A program made the position numbers and the translations under genes. DNA of 64,000 nucleotides from NCBI GenBank assembly GCA_019925105.1, contig JAHGAU010000018.1, positions 372,001 through 436,000 of the forward strand. Direction: 5' to 3'. The stretch is from Niebla homalea (lineage: Eukaryota; Ascomycota; Lecanoromycetes; Lecanorales; Ramalinaceae). A model generated the notes under the pieces. It searched no databases, was not told where the DNA came from, and saw only the letters and a list, made by a program, of their open reading frames with translations. Shown here one piece after another: positions 23,679 to 37,339 of this stretch (positions within the stretch are counted from its first letter, which is position 1; each line of letters opens with the position of its first letter).

Positions 23679-26600
23679 ATTATCTCCCTTTTTATATATT
23701 AATCTTTAAAGTATAAAAAGATATATTTAAGAAGTTAACGTAAAGCCGGTTAAATATAAGGCTTATTAAAAACCTATTATTAAACTTAATAAGAAAAAAG
23801 TAAAAGGAAAAAAGTCCTTAAATATATACGTAAGTATAATAATATTTATTTAACAATAATATAATAAAGGCATTTTGTGTTAATAAATAGTTAACGCGAC
23901 TTATAAAGCTTATTAAAAACCCCTTTATAAAATTTAATAAAAAAAGTTAAATAAGAAAAAAGTCTTTATAATATTAATTAATAATTACTTAAGGATTTAT
24001 TATTAATTTATTACGTTATAATAAAGGTAAATACTATTATAAAAACGGCACGTGTAACTATAATAAGGCCTTTATTTTATTTTATTTTAAACTTTTTCTT
24101 TTTTCTTTTTAATAATTTTAATCGTTTTTATAAGTATAATATATTAACGGTTTATATAAATATTTATAAGTTAATATACGTATAATTATATACCCTCGTT
24201 ATTTATAATATTATTATAGTAAATAACGTTAACGTTACGTAAACGTTTTACTTATACTAATAGTCCGCTTATTTTTATTTATTAATAAGATATATAAGTT
24301 TATTTTAATTTTTAAATAATATAACGTATACGCAATAACGTTTTATTAACGTAAATATAAATATAATATTAATAATATATATAATAGTATTTTATTCGAT
24401 TTACTTTTTATAGGATAAATTTATATATTAATAGGGCTTTTTACCCTATTATAAATATCGTAATAAATAATACCCTTCCTGTTACCTTCCCGTAAATATC
24501 CTTAACGTTATTAAACCGTTATTACTTTAATATATATATAGTTCCCGGATTAATTATAGCCTTAAGTAACTTAATAAATATATAAGTATTAATCGATCGG
24601 TACGTAATCTATTAAAATATAAATTAAATATATATAAAAACGTAATAAAATCTTTTGGGATTTTAAAGTTTTCCGGTTAAATATTAATTAAACGTTAATT
24701 ACCGCCGGTTAAGTAAAATATACGCTCCGTTAAGTTACCTTAAAAATTAAAAAGGAAATATTAATCTTTTAAATTAAGAAAAAGGCACTTATTGCCTATA
24801 TTAAAATAGCGGAAAAAGAAATTATCCGTCTTAAACAATAAATAAGTAAATTATAATTTAATAATAAGATAACGGTATTAACGTTTAATAGTTAAATCCG
24901 CTTAATACGGGGGGTTTAAGCTCTTTATAAGAATCGACTCCGTTAAGGAGTTATTTCTTATTTTTTAACCCTATATCCGGGGTAAAAAGATAAAACCTTA
25001 AGCTTATAATATCCGGCAACTTAAAAATAAAAAGGAGGAAAGAAATACGGGCTTTAGTTTATTTAAAGAAAAAAAAAAGGAAATTATACCCTCTTTAATA
25101 ACGCCGTTAAGGGGGTTAACCTTAACTTTTAAGAATAATACCTTAAAATCGAATTAAAAAGCCTTTCCGGCGGATAATATTAAAAAAACGCCTTTAATTA
25201 AAAGTTAAAGGAAGAAAGAAACAATACAATACTTTTATATTTAATTTAAATATTATTAATTTATATATAGAAAAGCATAAGGAAGGAAAAAATAATCCGC
25301 GTTAATACGGAGTTATAAATTATTCTTTTATTTTTATATATTAATATTATTAAAGTTTAGCGTTGAATATTAAAATTAATAGTATTAAACGTTAAGCGTT
25401 TATAATTTATATATCATTAAAAATAATATAACGGATAATATTATTAAAGTTACCGGAACGTTAACGTAACCTTAATAAATATATTTATTAATTTCTTATT
25501 ATTTTAATAACTTTAATTATTTAATATCCTTAATTTAATAATACGTTAACCGCTTATAATTTAACGTTTATACTTCTTCGTTTTTAATATTATTACGGTT
25601 ATTATTAAAGTTATTCTTATTAATTATAATATTATAATAAAAATAATTGTTTTTATAATATTAGCTTATTTACGTATATAATACCCGTAATAAATAAAGT
25701 TATTAATTAAAGTTTAAATTTTAATAATCTTACGGAAGGATAACGTATAAAAGCTAAATAGCTATAATACTAATTCTATATATAACTATTAATTATATAT
25801 ATAACCTTTATTATTACGGCGTTATAACCTTATTTACGTTTCCTTTTACTCCGTATTATTTTATCGTACTATTTTTATAATTCTTAAAAGTACTTTAAGT
25901 CCGCTTTCGGTATTTATTAATTATATTTAAAGTTTTAATTAACTTATTTAAATTAATATTAAACGTTTTTTTTATTTTTACCTTTATTAATAATTTCTTT
26001 AATTACTTATTCCTTTTTATTATTAATTAATTTGGGTATTACTATTATAATTTCCGCCGTTTAATCGCCGGCGCGAGCATAATAAGGTTTTAAAAGAGAA
26101 ATATAGATAATAGGGTAAATTTAATAAATAATACAGAGGAATAAGTAATATATTTATATTCCAATTTTATTATTAATTTTAAAGGGTTTTATAAATCGGG
26201 ATATAAGCTTTTTACTTAATTATTTTAATTTAAGGTTTTTAATATTTAATATTATTAAATTATTAACGTTATATGATTTTAACTTATATTTCTTATTATA
26301 TATTTTTTAAGTTAATTGAATAATATAGCGCTATTAATCCGTTAATATTAATCGTATTTTATATAATATTTTAACTTTATCTTTTATTATAAATATCTCC
26401 TTTTCTATAAGTTTATCCTTAAATTTAAAATAAATATCTGGATTATAACTATATATCGCTATAAAAAGGTTATAATAAAGTTAAGTATTTAAAGTTTATA
26501 TAAATAAATTTAGTTAAAAGGAGTAATCCTATTTAAATTATTTATTTAAAGTTAATAAATATCTTTAAATATTATTTAAAATTTTAATTTTAACGCTTTA

Positions 26601-29600
26601 TTTAATTATCCGTTTACGGGTAAAAAGCGGTGATTAATTTACGTTTTATTTTTACGTATTAATATATTAATCCCCAGAATTTATTAATAAATAAAAACCC
26701 TTAATTAATTACGATTTTAGCCGGTATATTATACCGTAATACGATTTCTTTAAAAATAAAAAAACTCCGTTAATATAACGGTATTAATTTATTTTATAAC
26801 GGGGAGGTATATATATATTTTTATATACTTATTTATAGTTATTAAAATTAAATTATAGATATTATTTTTAATTTTACTTACGGGTAAATTAATAATAAAA
26901 TCTTTATTAAGTTCTTTTTAAAATACGGCCGATTAAGAAAGTAAAATAAGCTCGCCGTAAGGGCGGTAACGCGGTACCTTAATCCTTTAATAAGTATCGT
27001 ATATTTTAATATAATTATTAATTTAAGCTTTTAAATTATTCTAGTAATATTTACGGGCTAGGAGTTTATACGTTTTTTTAACTTTAAAGTAACCCGTTAA
27101 TAGGTTATTATAATATTTATTAATTAATTCTTTTTTAACCGCTTTATTACGGGGGACGTATATATGGCCCTTATAAGTAATAAGGCTATTCAGATTGAAT
27201 CTTTAAGCATTATTACGACCTTAATAAAAATATATCGGCATTACGTTATCGTCCTTAGTCTTATATATAAACGTATTGTTAATTTATAGATTCTTAATAA
27301 GCAAGTAAATTAATCTAAATTTCTTATAAAGCCCTTTAAATAACTATTAAATCTCTTTCCGTAAGATTATAACTTAAATACCTTTTAAAGCGAATAATAA
27401 TTAATAATTAATAATTACCGTCCGCCGGCGTTCCGCCGACTTATCGGATTAAAGTATAAACTTATTCTATAAAATAAATAATAAGGTAATATTAAAAGGT
27501 AAGATTCCTTTATAATTTAAACGTTTTAATAAAGGATTAATAATGTTTATTTTACTTTAATAATAAAACATTTTAAAGTTATAACTAATAAGTTTTAAGG
27601 CCTATTTAATTTAACGTAGACTTAACGCCGGTTATTTTATAAACCCCCGGAAGTTATTATAATCTGTTTATATTTAAATCGCTTTAAAACCCTTTTTTAA
27701 ATAGTATTACTATTTTTTAAAGGCCGTAATAATAATAAAAAACTTTTAATTATACGTTTTATAATTTTATTTAATAAAGGCTATTTTTTTAAATTAATAC
27801 GTAATTAAGTATTAATAGCCTTCCTTAAATTATTAAGATAAGATATTTACGATAATAAAATTGGATATATTAATTTCTATTTATATTTCCTATTCTAAGT
27901 TAAAATGGCGGAATAATAACGTATTAATAAATATTTCATAAAGCCGGCAGAACGCCGTATTTACCATATTATTCTACTTTAACGGGTTAACCTTCTTTCT
28001 TTCTTTATTACCTTTAAGTAAATTAATTAAAAACTTAATTATCCTTAAATATTTATAAATAAAATAATAATAAAAATTTATAAAGCCTAAAAAGACTTAT
28101 ACTTCTTAATAGGTTTTTAAGGTAAATTAGTCTTTAATTATTTAAATACGCTTTTAATCTATTTAAATCCCTTTAATAAAAACGATAAACCTTAAGAATT
28201 TTACTTAAATAATATTAAATTAATACTTCTTGAAATTAACGTAAAGCTAAAATTAATAAAGTTACTTAAGGACTTATTAAATATAATATTAATAATCCGC
28301 CGGATTTTTATTAAATATTAAAATATTATTTAAATAAATTATATAAGTTATATTAATAAGGTTAATAAAAGTACGGTTAATATAAGCTTAAAAGGTTACC
28401 GGAACGTTAATTAACTTAAATAATATAATGAAATACTTAAAGTAATTATAACGTATACGGAACGTTATTTTTTATTTATCGTTAAACTTAATCCGTAACC
28501 GGTAATAAGTATCCTTAAGGTTTAACTTAATAAACCGTTTAAAGTTATTTAACCGGTTAAGGGTTTCGGTAATTAAGGGTAATAAGTATTAATTTTTAAT
28601 TATAACCGTATTTAACCTATAATAATCAATATAAAAATGAAAATTATCATCCTTTTTGAGTATAAAAAGGATTAAAGTATTTATAAATGATATTAAATAA
28701 TAAATTTAATCTTAAATTATTATATTTTTAAAATACTACTGGAGCTCCGTTAATTTTACCTAAAATAAGTTATATAAGGGATTATATAGTAATTTTTTAT
28801 TATTTAAATTAATAATATAATCCTTTTATTTTAATTTAAGTAGGGTATTAATTATGTTATTAAAAAAGATATTTATATATTTATTTAACTCCTTTGAAAC
28901 ATTTTAATTAATAGAGTTTTTTATAATACCTATATACGTTAAATTACTTTAAACGATTTATAATATTTTTAAACCTTCCGTTATTCTGCCTACGTAAATA
29001 ACTATATAAATTTTATTAATCTCCGTTAAATTTTAATTTTAATTATTAATACTATTAATTTATAACTTATAAAAATTAACCTTAAAATATTATTTATCCG
29101 CCGCTGGATCGATCGTTATTTATAAAACGCGTAAGATTAATAAATTAAGGATTACGTTTAAACTTTTTTAATTAATAACGTAAAAAAGTATTTTATATTA
29201 TTTCTTTTACCCTTACTTATTAATTAAATAATACTATAATTAATAAACGTTATAATAAAAGATTTACTTATTATTAAGAAAAACTATTTATAATAAAACG
29301 GCGGGAATTAACTATAAGTTTTATTAAACCGTATATATTTATAAAATTAAATTTATTAAAGTTTTAATATTAATTAATATATTTAATAATTAAAAATTAT
29401 CCTAAAAACTTATTTAACCCTTAATAATAAAAGTTAAGTATATTTTTAATTATCTTTTTATTAACTTTAACTTTAAGGCGTTATACAAGTTTTATTATGT
29501 TTTAATACGTTATTTTTTTATAGGATTTTACGCTTAATATTAAGACCTCATTTTATAAGACGGTAAAGCAATTAGATATATAATAGCCTTTTCCGTAATA

Positions 29601-30655
29601 TATATAATACTTAACGTTTTTATTTACTTTAAGGGCGGTATTAAAGTTTTTAAATATAGTTTTACGCTTTTAATTATAAGAATTAATTTTAATAAGGGTA
29701 TATATTAGTTTTAAGCCATTAAAGTTAAATTTAAATACCCTATTTTTAAGGGATTTACCCTTATTAACTTTCTGATTATTATTAATAGTACGCTTTAAGT
29801 TATTTTCCTATATAATCGCCGCCGTTATAATATCGTGCCGGGTTCTTAATACCTTATTAATTATAAAGATTATAATTTTAAACTCCGGTAAAATAAATAT
29901 AAAATTTATTTAATAATAATAATAAGTTTTCTTTTATAATCTTTAAAGTAATATGGAATTACGTTATTTTTTAATTAACATATTACTTAATATTTTTAAA
30001 TTATTTATAATAAAAGAATCGGTAATTTTCTGGATTAATTATTAAATTTAAGAGCTTATCCTTAAGTTCTTAATAATTTGTTTTATTAATTTCCTTATCC
30101 GGTTAATTAAAAAACTTATAAAAGATAAACCTTAAATAAAAAATTTTTTTTTTCTTTTAATAAAAAAGTACTTAAAATAAAATATAAATTATTTCTTTAA
30201 ATTAATAAATAATATTTAATATTTATCCTTAAACTTATTTTAATATAAATTAAGCTTTTCCGAATAAAAAAACTTACTTTTATAAAGTAAAATAATGGCC
30301 GCCGGTGGTATATTATTGGTATAAAGCTTAATAATAAAGTTAACGTAAAAAAGAATCCCGGAGTATAAACCTTTATATTATATATTAACGCGGTTAAATA
30401 TATACTTTTAATAAATATAATTTTCAGCCTTTAGTTAATTAACTTTAAACTATAGTTCTAAAAGTTAAGCTTATTAAGTTATAATATTATAATAACGTTC
30501 CGCCGCTTTAATTTACTTAATTATAATAAAAAGGTTCTTAACCGAAAAACGAATATTACCTTTTTATTTTAAAGTTTATTAAGTTAATTAAGTATTTATT
30601 ATAATAATAACGTTAAGCCTTCTCCTTAATAAATAAATAAAAAAGAAAATTAAAA

Positions 30656-31000
30656 TATTAAATTAACTCCGTTAACGATACGCGGGTAAACTAATAAAGG
30701 TAAATATAGAAAACGTAACGTTACGGTTTAAATACTTAAGTATTACTTTAATAAGTAAATTAATAATAAAATTAATTCTTAACGAACTTAGAAAGAATTA
30801 AAGTATAATCTTTACTTAAGGTAAAAGTAATAATTACTCCGCTTTACGCTTATTAAGTTACGGCTTATAAATAACGTATATTAAGGCCGTTATTAAGGCC
30901 CTTTACCAAGGCCCTTTATTAAGGCCTAACGGCCTACCTTAGCGCAGCAGTATAGCGCACCACTGTGGCGCCGGCGCAGAGATGGCGCTAGCTGCTAACA
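30656..31000 (-). repeat. 5' LTR of gypsy element
   Basis: 345 bp. The outer 100 bp (from about 30900) are unmutated and end GCTGCTAACA. The inner 240 bp are RIP-changed. Contains a small repeat of AAGGCCCTTTA-type units at about 30885-30930. Confidence 0.88.
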
Positions 31001-31190
31001 CCTTTCAGCAAGCCCTTTACTTACCTTTTAGCAAGCCCTTTACTCACCTTTTAGTAAGCCCTTTACTCACCCTTTAACAAGAGGTAACGCCTGTGGCCCG
31101 CATGCCCCCACAGGAACAGGCCCAAAAACACCGTAATATGGATGGAGAATATAAAAGGTAAACAAGCCCTTTAGTAAGCCCTTTACTTAA
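31001..31190. repeat. Complex minisatellite, right part
   Basis: Continuation of the array at 22801-23332: AAGCCCTTTACTTACCTTTT units, then a third copy of the 90-bp spacer block at about 31085-31175 (GCCTGTGGCCCGCATGCCCC...), nearly identical to the copy at 23170. Composition falls to hyper-AT straight after 31190. Confidence 0.8.
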
Positions 31191-32380
31191 GTAATTTTAT
31201 TTAAAATCAAAAGTTTTTTAATTAATTTTTTTGCTTTAATTATTATTATTTTAATATATTTAAATTTCTGGATTATAAAAACTATAATTTTCCTTTTTTT
31301 TCTATTATTTATTTTCATTTTTTTTTATTTAATTGATTTTATATTTTTCTTAATATTAATTTAAATAACTTTTTTTTTAATTAAAATTTATTAAATATTT
31401 TAATATTTTATAAATAATCTTAAAATTTTTATATTATATTCTTTTTTAATTTTTATTATATAATATATATTTTATACCTAATATTTATTACAATTACAAA
31501 TAATAAATTTAAAGTAATTATTTATTAGGTTTTTTATTATTAAATTTTTATATTTATAAATATTATATTTTTTAATAAATATTACATATATAATTAAACT
31601 ATTAATAAATATTAATTAATTGATTTTATATTTTTATTTACTTTACAAGATTTTTTTAATATTTTTTATTAAAAACTTTATTATATATCCTTATTAAGGT
31701 TACCTTTAAAATAATTATGAAAAAAAGATTTAACTTTATTAAAAAAATTAAATTTTTTTATTATTAAAAAGAATTTATAATTAATAATTTTTAATCCCAA
31801 GTAAAAAACCGTATTATTTTATTTTATATATTTTATAATTAATTTTTTTCCGTTTTATTAAATTTCAGAAATCAAACTTTATTTACCGTAAAAACAAATA
31901 ATTAATAAAGTATTTTTATTATATAATATTTTTTTTTATTTTTTTTTTTTTTATAAAATTCTTTTTAACTTTTAATAATATTATATTTAAAAAACCTTTT
32001 TTATATTTTAGCTTATATACTATTATAATTTATTTAATTAATAGTTTTTTAATAATTTTAAATATCTTTATTAATTATATTAAGTTTAGTTTATTATTAT
32101 TTTCTTTTTTTATATTTATTAAATAGATTATTACCGTTTTCGCTTTTTAAAATATTATTTTTTTTAAACTTCTTTTATTATTATTATTATAAGTTTTATA
32201 TTTCTTATTTTTATTATTTAATATATTTTTATTTCTAATACTAATCTTTAAAAAGGCATTATTTTTACGTTTTTTTTTAAACTTACTTTTTAAATAAAGT
32301 TTTTATATTTTTTATATTTTTTTTAATTTTTATTTATTATTTAATAAAATTTTTAAATATTTAGAAAAGATAAGAAGGGA
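31191..32380. other. Hyper-AT, T-rich tract, no gene
   Basis: About 1.2 kb with very few G or C and a marked excess of T over A on the plus strand, with runs of 7-20 T. It differs from the ordinary RIP sequence. Minus-strand frames are Lys/Ile/Asn-rich but show no domain. Confidence 0.5.
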
Positions 32381-35300
32381 TAAAAAAGCAAAAGTAATAA
32401 AATAGCAAATAGCAATAGAGTGCAATTAAAGATGGGCCGCAGCCCCCATATAAGTTTATAAGGTGTAGGTTCCTTAGTATAGTAATCCGTTATACTTTTC
32501 TTTTTTTAAGTATATATAAATTGATTTTACCTTTAATTAGCCTTTTTAATATTTCTATTCTTTTATATATTTATCCGTAAGTTTTTATATTTTTTATGCT
32601 CTCTTTCTTTTTAACTCCCTCTATAATAAAATACTGCTTTCAGTACTGTTATACCCTAGATTATATTATATATATTTATATATATCTTAATTATTTATCT
32701 GATCGTTCGTAATATTTATTATATAGTTTAAGTTATTATTATTAATATAAAGGTTAATATACGTTGATTTAATAACTATTTACCCTTTACTCCCTTTATA
32801 ATTAATTTGCCCCTTTAATATTATATATTATTAATAAATGGTTCTTATTTTCTAATACCGTTCATATATATATTTATTTATTTACTTTATAGCCTTACTT
32901 TTAAGTCTTACGTAATAATAACGAATAAGTATATTAAGATTTAATTTTCTTAAAGGCACCCCTTTTTATTATTCTGATTTATTAATAACGGTAACCTTGG
33001 TACTTTATGTCTATTTATTTTAAGGTTTAAATTACCTATATTTATATCTTTTTTAAGTATAATACGCTTAATTTATATAAAGGTATAATACGACCCACTC
33101 CGCTCGTTAGAAGATTATAGATATTACCCTTTATAAGGATCGGACCTTATAACCGGTTATTTTTTACTTTACTTTTCTATTTATATACTTCTGATATCTC
33201 TTTTAATCCCGTTATTATTAAGTATATTTTAAGTAGGTTCATTAAGTAATTTAAAGTGCGTTTTATAAAGGTTTAATTATTTAAGTAAAGTTTATTTAAA
33301 TTTTTTTATCTTATAGATTTCGATATTTCTTTTATTACGTAATTAGGAAAACATTGCGAGTCATTATATAATTTATACCTATCTATAGGTATTATTTTTA
33401 TATTAATTTATCATATTGGTCTTAAGAAAATAATTAAGGGGGGGTAATGGTTTATTATGGTTATTTTTGCTTATATATTATTACTTAAGAAGGTAAAAAA
33501 AAGGAGAAAAAATAAAACAATTATCTATTAATCTTTAAATAACCCTTTAATTTTTATATAAACTCCTTTAACGCTTAATATTATACTCGATAAAATTTAT
33601 TAAAGGTATACTTTTTATTATAACTCTTAATATTTACTTTTAATTATTTATATACTTTTCTTTTAATTAATTAATATATTAAGTACCCTTAAGGCTATAT
33701 TTACTTATAAATAAAATATATTTTTATATTCTCTTAGTATTTTACGTACGATCGTCCCGATATAAGTATTTTTAAAAGGCATATTAAAAAAAGTTTCTTT
33801 TAAACGTAGTAATATTATTTATTATTTTTTTTAAGTTTTATCCCAACCGGCTCCGTCGGCGAATAAGACGTTAAAAGTAATATCCGATTATTTACTTATT
33901 CTATAATCGTATTACGTAACCGTTTTTTTTTGGTTTATTTATTTTTTTAACTTTTTTTTATTTCTTTAAATTTCTTTATTTCTTTAATTTTCTTAATTTT
34001 TAACTCTTTTTATACTTTGACTAACTTATCTTAAATTTAGTTTAATTTCATACTTAATTATTAATTATCCTTTTAAAAGTATATATGAATTTATGACCTT
34101 AATATTATTTATTTATTTTCTATTTATATTAACCTACTTATAGTTTTCGGAATCTTATATAGGATTCTTATTATATTTATAGTAATTACGTTAATTATAT
34201 CCTTATACCTTAATAAATATATTTTTATTATTAACTTTATTAAATTAAATAAATATATTCCTATTATTATAAGGGTTTATTTATTTAATAATTAATTAAT
34301 ATATTTAAAGTTATACCTTTTAGTTCCTTATAATCTTAATTTATTTTAACTTTCTTACTTTTAAAAGCTTTTTATAATATATATTTAAGTTTACGCCTTC
34401 CGTATATGTACCGGGGCCGGGGGATATATTAAATATTAATAAATTAATAATGACCATTATTTTACTTTTATTAATTACTATTATATTAAGCGTTTATTAA
34501 ATAATACTTACTTAAATTATATTTTTAAATATTGACCAGGCGATTATAATTTTTATTTAAATATATATAAATTAATTCATTTTTAAATTAATTATTATTA
34601 ATTCCTTTTTATAGGTTTTTAATATCGGAATATAATTTAAATAAACGCTTTTTCTCCGATATATTATATACCCTTTAATCCCGATATTAATCGTAAATTT
34701 AATATAGGAAATTATATATACTTTATAATTAATTAGTATTTATAATTAACTTAATAATTATAGCCTTAATAAATACCTTTTCCTTTATCTTTTATATTTA
34801 ATACTTAATTATTATTATTATAATTTACTTTTAATCCTTAATTATCTTATTCTATTACTTAATGACTTTAATAATCTTAATTATTCCGTATATATTTTTT
34901 ATTTTTTATTTAATTAATTTAACCGTTTATATTACCTTTTCTTCGCTTTTTTATTTAATTAACTTTTTCGGTTTAAGTATACTAATTATCCCCGCGTTAA
35001 TTTAACCTTACTGGTATCGCCGGGCTATTTTAATCGTACGAATCTAATTAACGTGGAAAAGCCCGTATAAAATATAATTTTTTTTTTTTTTAAGGATTAA
35101 TACCTTAATAGAATCGTATAAACGGTCGCTTAAAAAAAGATAATATTATTTATTCAATTTAAATTTAATTTAAGATACTTTTAGTTTAAATTTTAATAAT
35201 CTTAATCTTAATAAGTTATTTTTCTTTCTTATATATAAAGTAATTATTAATTAATTCTTTATTTAAACGATATATTTATCCGGGCTTTTTTATTAATTTT

Positions 35301-36599
35301 TCTTCCTTTTAAGTCCGTTATTCGTATTATATGCGTATAATAACCTTTACCCGTATTTCTATAAGTATTTTTCCCTTAATAAGTTTCTCCCTTTATTTTA
35401 TCCTTATATATATAATAGCCTTTAAAGTTTTTAACTTAAATATAACTTTACAATTCTTCTCGTTTAAAGTTACTTCTATAAATAATACGGTTATACTTTA
35501 AGGAGAAGTTTACGTTTCTTTTTAACTTTATATTATTAATCTTAATAAATTTTAAATTTTAAATTATTTTTAAGTTTATTACGTTTAATTTATATTGCTT
35601 AACTTTAATTTTAGATTAAAATTATCAAGCGTGCTATTATAGTCTTAATGTTAATATACGTTTTATTAAAAAAATATATATATAATTATTTATAAATTAA
35701 GGCTTTAATTAATCTTTAAATTATTTTATTAATTCCCTTAATTATATTACCGGGCTTACCCGTCGGGTTACCTTTTTAATAACGGGTTATTTTCGTTTTA
35801 AGTTACGTCCTTATATATATACCGGTTTTCCTATTCTATTTCCGCCCCCGCTTTTAAGGTAAAATAATTAATACGGTCTTATACCCCGTAATTACCGTAA
35901 TAAAGGTTAATCCTAGATTTAATTAATTATTTTAAGGGTATGGTTAAGGCCTTAATTACTTATTATTTAAAATAATTTTTATAAATATAATAATAATATA
36001 CTTTACCCGTATTTTAAACGTAATATTTATAATAAGTTTAATATCTAGATTTATAGTCCGTAAGAAAAGCGTTTTCTTAAATAAATTTTTTATATATAAT
36101 TTTAATATTTAATTATGTTTTTATTTATATATTACTCTTAATATATTTTTTCTTTCTTTGTAAGGAAATATTTTTAATTATAAATAATTATAATTTTTTA
36201 TAATTTCATTATTTTATAGTTTATAATATAATAAATAAAGGACTATTAATAAAAGGTTAAAAGCTTAATGTTCCCTTATTTATACCTATTTTTTCCGAAT
36301 TTTCATTATACTTTTACCTCTTTTATTTTTTGGTTTTTTTTTGTTCCTAACTATATTTATTAAAGTAATTACTTCTTCCTTTTTCTTCCCCCTTTTTTTT
36401 TGATTTCGAAATCCGTATTTTCTTAGGATCTTTAATATACTAAAATATAAAAGTAAATAAAATAAAAATATAAAAAAAAACGGCGTCGTATTATTTATAT
36501 ATACTTTTTCCCCTTAAAGCGTATTATTTATAATTATAATAATTTCTAAAGGATTAAAACGTTCTTTATTAACGTTTATTAAATTTTAATTTTTTTTTT
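32381..36599 (-). other. RIP-degraded block, probably an unidentified mobile element
   Basis: A short normal-composition segment at about 32385-32500 is followed by about 4 kb of RIP sequence. The minus strand shows stretches that look like decayed coding (near 35440-35300 'YRNTGKGYYTHIIRITDLKG'-like; near 35060-34950 'ARRYQ.GQINAGIISILKPK'-like; near 33870 an 'FADGAGWDKT'-like block). None could be assigned to a family with confidence. No terminal repeats were found. Confidence 0.3.
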
Positions 36600-37339
36600 T
36601 ACCTTTAATTCCGTTTTATCGGAGAGTTTAAAATATCCGATACATAATATAAATATTCTAAGATAATCTTTATAAAATAAGTTAAATATAAAAGTTTTAT
36701 TTATCCTTTTTAATATATATAAAGTTTTATATTTTCTTATAAAGCCCTTAATAATAAATAATCTAACTTAATAAAACTTAAGTTTTTAAAAGTAAAAGTA
36801 GGATCCCATTATATAATTAATTACTTTTCTTTTAACGGGTTTTAGTTTTATATTCCCTTATTATAATATCTTTTCTATTAATCTTTTATTACGTTTAGTT
36901 TTTCCTATAATTTTTCTTTAATACTTACCCGGTTTATTATAAATTTTTAAACAGCTTTATATATTATTTTTTTTTAAAAGTAATATTATTTTTTCTTTAA
37001 TACGTATTTTAACTTTTAGTTTAATTACGTTTTATTTATATATTATATTTAACTTAACCTTAAAAAGGATATTAATAAAAGCGTACCTTAAATATTTAAT
37101 ATATCTTAAGTTAATACTTAATATTATTAATCTTCCCGTTTATATTTAATTATATTTTTATTAAATTTACGTTTTCCTTATTATATTTTATTAAATTTAA
37201 TTATTAAACTTTATTATATTTATTATTTTATATATTATATTCGGTATAAAAATAAACTAAATATTATATAATTAGAAAAAGCTTTTTAATTTTTTACTTA
37301 TAAATATTTTTTTAATATTTATATATATTATAATAAGTT
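36600..37339. other. RIP-degraded sequence, unidentified
   Basis: AT-rich; no similarity by eye to the LINEs in the window and no motif recognised. Confidence 0.35.

Larger units (their letters stand above)
23333..31000 (-). mobile_element. Ty3/gypsy retrotransposon, full length, RIP-degraded
   Basis: 7668-bp element with 345-346-bp LTRs and a perfect 5-bp target duplication CCTTT (23328-23332 and 31001-31005). Coding is on the minus strand: near 28670-28480 a degenerate Ty3/gypsy RT block reads FIDYRxLN, then KNxYxLPLITETLNRL and KLNLKDAY-like residues. On that strand the 5' LTR is the right one, and a polypurine-like tract (AAAAAGGGAGATAAT) lies directly before the left, 3' LTR. gag would lie at about 30.6-29 kb and integrase at about 27-26 kb, but neither was resolved. 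All frames carry many TAA/TAG. It inserted in the minisatellite described at 22801 and 31001. Confidence 0.9.

Noticed and set aside
33820..33900. Possible helicase Walker A (FADGAGWDKT) on the minus strand, suggesting a Helitron
   Set aside because: Only one degenerate block, no following Pif1 motifs or Rep domain, and no Helitron ends were seen.
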